Shown: positions 57,043 through 64,000 of the stretch, piece after piece
How the letters are laid out: the number at the start of each line of letters is the position of its first letter
How positions within the stretch are numbered: the stretch's first letter is position 1
From: Erythrophleum ivorense
Taxonomy: Eukaryota; Streptophyta; Magnoliopsida; Fabales; Fabaceae
Length of the DNA: 64,000 nucleotides
Direction of reading: 5' to 3'
Assembly (NCBI GenBank): GCA_026724425.1
Contig: JAIUCV010000007.1
Span: forward strand, 26,592,569-26,656,568
Translations under genes and position numbers: made by a program
Notes under the pieces: generated by a model
Database searches by the model: none
What the model saw: the letters and a program-made list of their open reading frames with translations, nothing else
What the model was told of the DNA's origin: nothing

Positions 57043-60000
57043 TGTAATATCTGGTTCTTCAAAAACAAGAAAAAAAGTGAGAAACATAATATACGATTTG
57101 TCCATAAATGAACGAAAAAAATTTATATGTGACGCAACACTAAAATATTCACTCTTATATGCTATTTTCTTGTATTCTTGTGAATTTCATAACATGAGAC
57201 TTGGAAATAGCATGAAGTATGGCAGTGGACCAAGTTAATTTAAGGGTTGAGATAACATCTCATCACCTGGGTCCAAGATCTTGTCAGCAAAATCCTGTAA
57301 TCTATAGTGCAAATTTTGAGACCTTGTCGACAAGGTTTTTGCCAGTAAGTACAAGTCTTCTTATATAATGTGTTAAAACTTGTATAGTATGGAATTGGGT
57401 AAGGAGAGGCTTTTAAATGAAAGTTTTGAGTTTTTTGCGGTTCTCAGAGGCCCTGAAAACCAGGGAAAGCCTTGGGACAGCTAAAGCCCCTCCGGTGGAT
57501 ATTTTTGAACATCGGTTGACTTGATTCATTCAAAAAATATTTATCTCCAATTTGAGTGATTCCAAAGGTATTTTAATAAATTGAGGGCCTAAATTTCATA
57601 ATAAAAAAGACGGTTCTAAGAAATGAGCTAAAACGAGTTAGAAATGAAAATGCCAAGAATGAAGGGCAAAATGAGAATTTTTGAAAAAGTCATTCTTAAA
57701 CCCATATATATATGAGGTGCCCTTCTTCTCCCTTCATTTAGGTCGACCAAGTTCTATCCAAAAACCAGAGAAAACTCAAGGGAAGGAGGCGCACAAGAAT
57801 AAGGCAAAGGAGAAGGGAAATTTTCAAGAAAAAGGTTAGAAATTGTTGGAATTTCCTAGTCTTCTCCTTAGGAAATCTCTTCTCCTCCTTCTCCCCTTTC
57901 TTCCTATGGTTTTCTTAAAGTTTTTTGGTGCTATTTAAGGTTAGACCAAGGAGGAAAAATTCGGATTTGAAGAGAGGAAGCCAAGAAAAGTGAGAATCAA
58001 GTAAGAAAACAGGAAAAAACAAAGTAAATCTTCCATCATGGTAGCTACTTCCTCCCCTTCCTTCTCCCTATTTTTCCCTATGTATGTAGATGCAAGAGGG
58101 CTAGAATTTTGAGGAGAACCAAGGGTAAATTTCATGAATTTAAGGGAGGAGAGTAAGAATATGCAAAGAAATCCAAGTAAAAATCATAAATTTGCAAGAT
58201 AGAAAAGTTAGGGTTTTGATTGCATCTTGAACTCTATCATGAATCCTAGCCATATTTCATGATGTTTAAGTGTTCGTATGAGTTCCTAAGACACCAAAAG
58301 AACTTCCTCCATGATTTTCCCATCAAAAGAAGTAAGAAAACTCCATTGGTGCCTTATGGAAGCATAGCTTAGGCCAAGGAGAATGCATGCACTTAGGGAG
58401 TGTTTTAATTCCTTTCAATCTTAGTTTTATATCATGTACGATGGGAGAGTATGAGAGGAAGTCTTAGAAAGAGTTTAGAAATCATAAAAAGCAAGATGGC
58501 CTTATAGATAGAATTGAGCCAAGATGATATCTTTCAAAGGTTGCTTCATTAGGTGTATTTTAGAACCATAAAGGGTTTTATAGGTTAAGCTAGAGTCTAA
58601 GCAGGTTGTGTGGCTTTAGAATTAATTTTATGAACCTAATTAGCTTCCATAAATTGTGTTTAGGCCAAGAGAAATTATTCTCACACCTTTGTGTGTGTGA
58701 GGCTGAGGAAGGGAGAGGAAATCCAAGAGAAAAAGTGTGTGGTTGCATCTAAGGTAGCTTTCTCCATCTTCTCTCAGGCATAGATGTGTGCTTACATTGT
58801 CTTGAATGTGTGTATATATGTTTTAAGTCATAAAAAGTATTCTAGCATGATTTTCTATGCCATGGTATCATAATGATGCATTATGTTTCTAAATAATATT
58901 TATGATGCTTGCTTTGGTTTGCTTAAGTGTGATGAAGCCAAGAACCCTCTAACCATGGTGAGAATGAGCCAAGAACCTTTAAGATTAGTTGACACAAAGT
59001 AAAGAGTCTCCCAAAAGTGAGATTAACTCCCAAAAGTAAAGTTGAGTCTAAAAACCTCTTAAAGAAATATGTGAGGCAAGTCCAAGATCCACAAGTAAAT
59101 GGGTGAGGCTAATCCACTTACTTGGCAAGCTTATACATACTATATATGACTTTTTCAAATGTCAAGAATGCTCCTTAAATGATTGCACATGTTAATATGC
59201 CCATGCCTGCATTTGTGAGACTAGTATTACATGTTTTATGTGTGATTGAATGGGAGATGAGTTATTGGGATTCTTTGAATCTCATCCCTTCCTCTCTAAT
59301 ATTCTAACATGCTAGGTAGACTTAGAGGACAAAAAAATGGGAGCCAACTACTTGAGAGATGAAAGTATGACATTGAAATGTATGGCATTTGCTTCTTTAA
59401 GGCTATACAAGTGGCAAATGTTGTAATCTATGGTTGTATATATCTTATGATGTTATGAACATGTATAATTATGCTAATGTATTATGTACTAATTAGATTT
59501 AAGGCTATATGTATGGAAATGTGTATTTTAGTTATATAATGGCAAATTTGGCTCTTGAATGGTTTGATGGATTAGTGTATAAATGAAAGTGAAATGGCCA
59601 AATTGAGATACATGAGTTTTGGAACCACTTGAGCAGTTCATAGAAATCATATTCATGTTTTCAAACTTGCCCAAGAGGTGCCAACATCAAGGGAAGTCAT
59701 TTGGACACTTTGGTATTTTATATGGAGCAAAAATTGACCATATTGGAAACCTATACCATTTTTTGTCCAAATGAGCTCTTCTTGATCTAAAATTTGACAT
59801 ACATTTAGAGCTTGTTGAGATATTTTTGGAAAGCTAAAGTAAAGAATTTTCAGAGGTATATGGAATATTTGATAAATTTCCAAAGTTAGGGAATATTCTA
59901 AATTTGGACTGATGTACTGTTTACTTGGTCCGGAAATGATTTCTATCACACAAGACTCAAATGATGTCCAATTGTCATAAAATTTTATAAAAAGAAATTA

Positions 60001-60746
60001 GATATTCCCAGTGACTTGTGCCAATTAGATGCACCTCACTTGGATGTCTAGAGAGGGAGATATGAATTTTTAAAAATTCTATCTAGTACCAGATGCTCAA
60101 AATGACCTCAGGTATTATTTGATTGGGTTTTGAGGTCTGGGCGTGCCTAAATTGGTCTAAAGTTATTTTTTCCCTCTAACTCACATCTTTATATTTCCAT
60201 ATGGTATCATTTATGTGGGTAGATTTTTGTGGAATTAATTGGACATTTTTTAAGTTTGTAGCAGAAAGCTGTGATAATACCAGTAGCCAGCCAGATCTCT
60301 GTACCTTTTCGAATGTCAAACATTTTTTGTGTGATGATTCATGGCCAGGTTATATTTTTATCATAAATTAAACATGTGTAGCTTTCTAGAATTGTAGAGA
60401 ATGCATGATTTTGATTTTTCTAGAATTAGTTATGATTTTCTAAAATTTGTGACAGAAAAGAGAAATTCTGGCTGAAATTTGCAAGTATATGTTTTATGCT
60501 TCCCTTTGTCTTGCACGACTTCTAGGCCAATTTTGGTAATAGAAATGAGTTGTATCTATGTAAATAAATGTGAGAAATTGATACATGAGTTCATATGACC
60601 CGCGAGATACTGAATGAAAAAAATTTTACCTATAGGGAATTACATTTTGACTCATAACTTCCTATGCTATTATATCACTTCCATAAAATTAGCATGAGAT
60701 AAGGCACTCAATTGTATGAATTGATTCTTAAAAGTATGGTGTTATA
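57043..60746 (+). mobile_element. Solo LTR, Tekay/Del-like gypsy
   Basis: 3704 bp, beginning TGTAATATCTGG and ending GGTGTTATA. This is a decayed form of the TGTAACACC...GGTGTTACA ends usual in Tekay/Del chromovirus LTRs. The perfect target duplication is agttt (57038-57042 and 60747-60751). A TATA box (CATATATATATGAGG) at about 57704 suggests plus orientation. There is no internal or coding sequence; open frames inside are short. The length fits the long LTRs of this clade. The clade call rests on ends and length only. Confidence 0.85.
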
Positions 60747-60751
60747 AGTTT

Positions 60752-61759
60752 CGCCATGGCCAATAAAATCAGGGCGCGGCGTGAATTGTGTTTACGCGCT
60801 TCCTAGGTTACATTTGGCCATGGTGCAATGATCCAGGCGGCGATGTGATTAGGATTTCAAAAAAAAAAATTAAAAGAAGTTTGGGTGCTTGTTCATTTCA
60901 AAGCTACAGCTCCCCCTTGGCCCCAGTCCACCACACTTCCCTTTACCTCTGAAGATCCCTTTTAATCTCCACTCCTCCCTTCAATTTCTGCAACCTCTCC
61001 TCCGCTGTATCTTCGTGTTGCTATGTTCCCACGCCCTTATTCCATTGTGCTTCCCTTCTCCTTATTCCATCAATTACTTTATTCAAATTCACAGGTATGC
61101 TTCTAAATTGTAACTATATTGGGTATTTTTTTGAATTGCTTTCTTTATTGAATGAATTAGTTCTGTTTGTTGAAATTAGAGAGGTATCTATCGATTATTC
61201 AAGCCTTTTCCAATTGTGAAATTTGTGTCTACCCACCAAGTGCTTGTTAAAATGCTTGAATGAATTCTCGATCTTGTTTGGCTAAGATTTGAGTTACTTT
61301 GTATCCAGAATAGCTTTGTAGTTGTGCCTTGTTATGGATTCTGATTAGGGGATAGCCAAAATTGTTTAAATGTTAGGAAATTGCAACTATGCACACCAAC
61401 TGTCTATCAAAATTCCTGAATGACAGTTATGTCTTGATGTGTCTTGATACTGAATCCTCTTTGTGTGCAGCTATGCATTTTTCCTATGCTTTCTTTGGTC
61501 ATATCTACTTGGATAAGATTTCCATTCTATTTGGAATTGTTGGGTTAGATTATTTCATTTGGTGGTTAGCTCATTCAGTTGTGGTGCTTGCATAATGTGT
61601 GGGATACTCTTTGTATAACTGAAATAACTTACTATGATCAATTTTTTATCATTTTCTATACGTCCAAAATTTCTTAACAATGGCTTGAATTACTTGTGGA
61701 TACTACTAGTCTCCTTACCCATTTTAATTGTATTAATTTCTTTTGTAGGTAATCCTCCT
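60752..61759 (+). other. Leader and intron of old ORF2
   Basis: After the GC-rich spacer (60752-60845) comes a C/T-rich leader exon (about 60890-61094), like the one in the young copy. An intron (61095-61748) follows, with GTATGC donor and TTTTGTAG acceptor. The ORF2 ATG is at 61760. Confidence 0.6.
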
Positions 61760-62853
61760 ATGGTCCCTAAAAAGAAAGCCAGAGGTGAGACTTCTTCTTC
61801 CTCTTTTGCCTCATTTGATCACCCCCGCTTTGTCTTTCAAGCCTCTCAAGAAAAATATAATGAAGTGACATCTCATAAAGCTTTGATCCTAGGGAGGAAG
61901 TTTAGTATCACACCTTCAGAGAGTCAGGAAGTTGCACATCAAATCTCCTATAGAAGGTGGTGGAAATTTTGTTTTGAGCTAGTGGCTGCCATGGTGCCAG
62001 TAGTTTAAGTTCTATGCAAATGCACCATTTTATTGTGAGCACTTGTATAAAGTTCAGGGATACACTGTAATTATTAATCAGCAAGTGATTCAGGATTGTT
62101 ATCACCTTTCCTTCTTGCCCAATTACGAATTTTGCATGTATAAGATGAGTGGGAAGACCCCAGATTTGGAAGATGTGGCTATTGAGTTGACTCTTCCAGG
62201 GCGGAATATTTGGAAGATGTCACGTGGGGTACCAAAGAGTATTCTTCACAATAATTTGAATCAAGTGTCCCGCTATTAGGCTCACTTTGTGTGCACAAAT
62301 CTACTTCTGAGTGGTCATTTGAGCGATGTGACTATTAAACAAGCGATATTGATTTATTTGATTATAACTGGGAGACCGATAGACATTGGATACATCATTT
62401 TTTAGAACATCAAGAGGATCTCTCAGTTTACCACATCTGGATTAGCGCACCCTCACTTGATTACTAAGTTGTGCATAGCAGCAAGGATGCAGTTCGAGCC
62501 ACATGAGGAGCTCCTCCCACAGAGAAAGCCTTTTTCTTTACTGATGATAGGTGATCTGAAGGCTAAGGGAAATGAGCCAGTTGATGAGCCAATGGAGCAC
62601 CCGGTTGAGCACCCAATAGACCCAAATCAACCACCCCCTCTACCTGATGATTGTGATGATTCAGGATCTATCCGTCTAGTCTACTGAATTGGAATGTCGT
62701 TCCAGCGCTATGGATTGCTGGCATTATCAATGTTGGAGACACTTTACTAGCCATATCCAGTGGAATCCATCTGAACTTCTACCTCCTCCTAACTTTATGC
62801 TTAGTCCTATCAGCCTATTTCCATAAGAGCCACCCCAGGAGCCCGCCATCTGA
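61760..62853 (+). pseudogene. ORF2 of the old element, decayed
   Basis: It is collinear with 36493-37662. It starts MVPKKKARGETSSSS and has LTLPGRNIWKMSRGVPKS near 62190. A frameshift lies near 62005 and stops at about 62277 and 62403, with further breaks downstream. It ends with a PPQEPAI-stop that corresponds to the Pro-rich tail of the young protein. No product is expected. Confidence 0.9.
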
Positions 62854-64000
62854 CACCCTTTCTGATTCCTCTATCCTTCTTTTATTTTCTTCTGTTTGGT
62901 TGTTTTCTTTGTGAACTATCAATAGTGTGTTTTGTTGTAAGGTTGGGTTAACTTTTTGTCATACTCTTTTTAAGCTTTGTTCTTAGTTCTTTGCTTAATT
63001 TTATTACCCTTAATATTCTCTTACTTAATTGTTTTTTTTTCTTAAAGACATGAAAAAATTAATATAAACCACAACCATAACAGCATAGGTTAGCTTACTA
63101 TTTACATATCACTCACTTTCAGTTTTCCTAGGTTTTCTTAGTCCCTCAACATTAAGGACAATGTTGGCCTTAAGTTTGGGGGTAGGTTAGTGTTGACAAG
63201 CATAATTGATAGACATAACATGAAATTTTGCGCTTGAACTTTTGCTTGGAAAGAACAATTTTGGAATCCTCATTCAAATTAGTTTGTTTGTTGGCTTCTT
63301 AGAATTGTTTGTTTGTCTACTCCCAATGATAGTAGTTTGTGTCAAGAGATTTTGGTAGGAACTCTGTGCTAATTGTGCTTTGATCTTAGTTCAAATGCAC
63401 AAACTTGGATTTCTTCCATTTTTAAAAACTATAATATGCACCAATTGGCCAAGGCATAAGTCAATTACTAGTGTTAGGAAAGAATTTTTTATAATCTAAT
63501 TTGTATTGCTAGTTTCAAATTTAGGACTTTAAAACTTGTTTTCTAACTTCTTGAAGTGAATTAATAGATATGGCATGACCCTTAGAGATGATTTAGGCAA
63601 TCTTTGGTTATGGTTGTGCCTTTCAAGCGTAACCCTATCGTAATTATATTAACGCTTGAACCTTATTTAAGCCAATTTAAACGAACTATAGAAGATTGTA
63701 TTTTATTCTGGTTACTAACATGAATACCTAGCCTAATTTACCTTGTAAAAATCTATAATCTTGTCCCTTTTCTTAAGAAAAAGATAGTAGTGTATTCATA
63801 AGGAAACAAACATTATGGTTTAAAAACAAAATTTTTATAATTAATGCCTATATAGTCTTAGGAATTGGAGTTTTATAGTTCATGTCAATTCTCCTTTTCT
63901 CTTCTTTAACTTAGAGTTGAGTTGATTAATTGTTTATTAAAAAAAATTTAGAGAAGGGGATCCCGTGGAAATCATTATTGAAGGTGCATTGAGAGAATCT
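62854..64000 (+). other. 3' non-coding region of the old element
   Basis: It contains the hairpin CAACATTAAGGACAATGTTG (63147-63166) and the internal polypurine tract AAGTTTGGGGGTAGG (63172-63186). DNA conserved with 36180 down to about 35400 of the young copy follows. The terminal polypurine tract and 3' LTR are beyond the window. Confidence 0.75.

Larger units (their letters stand above)
30849..64000 (+). mobile_element. Old Athila-like Ty3/gypsy element, nested and incomplete at right edge
   Basis: This plus-strand element begins with an LTR starting TGATAACTCC at 30849 and continues past the window end. Its parts, from left to right, are an LTR split by three insertions, a decayed tRNA-Asp primer site (49733-49750), a gag-pol pseudogene (49898-56427), a spacer, a leader with an intron, an ORF2 pseudogene (61760-62853), and an internal polypurine tract (63172-63186). 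Each segment is collinear with the young element at 33358-47330 read in reverse complement, which proves the identity. It carries five foreign insertions, all with perfect 5-bp target duplications. Confidence 0.9.

Overview
The window is plant nuclear DNA, most likely from a dicot. It is AT-rich and gene-poor, and it carries plant-type transposons: CACTA, Stowaway-like and hAT MITEs, Ty1/copia, and Athila- and Tekay-like Ty3/gypsy. There are also two or three tiny secreted-peptide genes. I see no bacterial-style operons, rRNA, tRNA or CRISPR. I do not name a species.

Layout. 1-1002 is AT-rich intergenic DNA. 1003-8780 is a degraded CACTA (En/Spm) transposon whose two decayed proteins read on the minus strand. 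8781-13765 is intergenic with a Stowaway-like MITE (10330-10609), a hairpin, microsatellites and a tandem duplication. 13766-18416 is a complete but dead copia element with short LTRs, a perfect 5-bp target duplication, a tRNA-iMet primer site and a polypurine tract. 20438-20611 is a hAT-type MITE with an 8-bp target duplication. It lies just downstream of the first of two small secreted-peptide genes (20817-21134 and 22743-22934, both minus), which share the layout signal peptide, RPL, W, LQSLQRG. The first resembles the CTNIP/SCREW phytocytokine family. 24430-27480 is a very long imperfect palindrome. 29941-30177 is a further candidate secreted peptide.

From 30849 to beyond the right edge, everything is one nested stack. 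The base is an old plus-strand Athila-like gypsy element. Its 5' LTR alone (30849-49726) has been hit three times by members of the same family, all in antisense: a solo LTR (31206-32871, TSD accat), a full-length young element (33358-47330, TSD atttc) and another solo LTR (47474-49048, TSD attag). Its gag has a further solo LTR (50429-51569, TSD attca). Its pol/ORF2 spacer has a Tekay-like solo LTR (57043-60746, TSD agttt).

The young element has nearly identical LTRs, a tRNA-Asp primer site, one uninterrupted gag-pol frame with all catalytic residues visible, and a second ORF behind a conserved leader intron. Between pol and ORF2 it carries an extra truncated LTR still joined to its own primer-binding site. 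This looks like a recombinant made during reverse transcription. The old element lacks this insert and shows the decay expected of methylated DNA: CCGCGG motifs turned to TG/CA, and CAG, CAA and TGG codons turned to stops.
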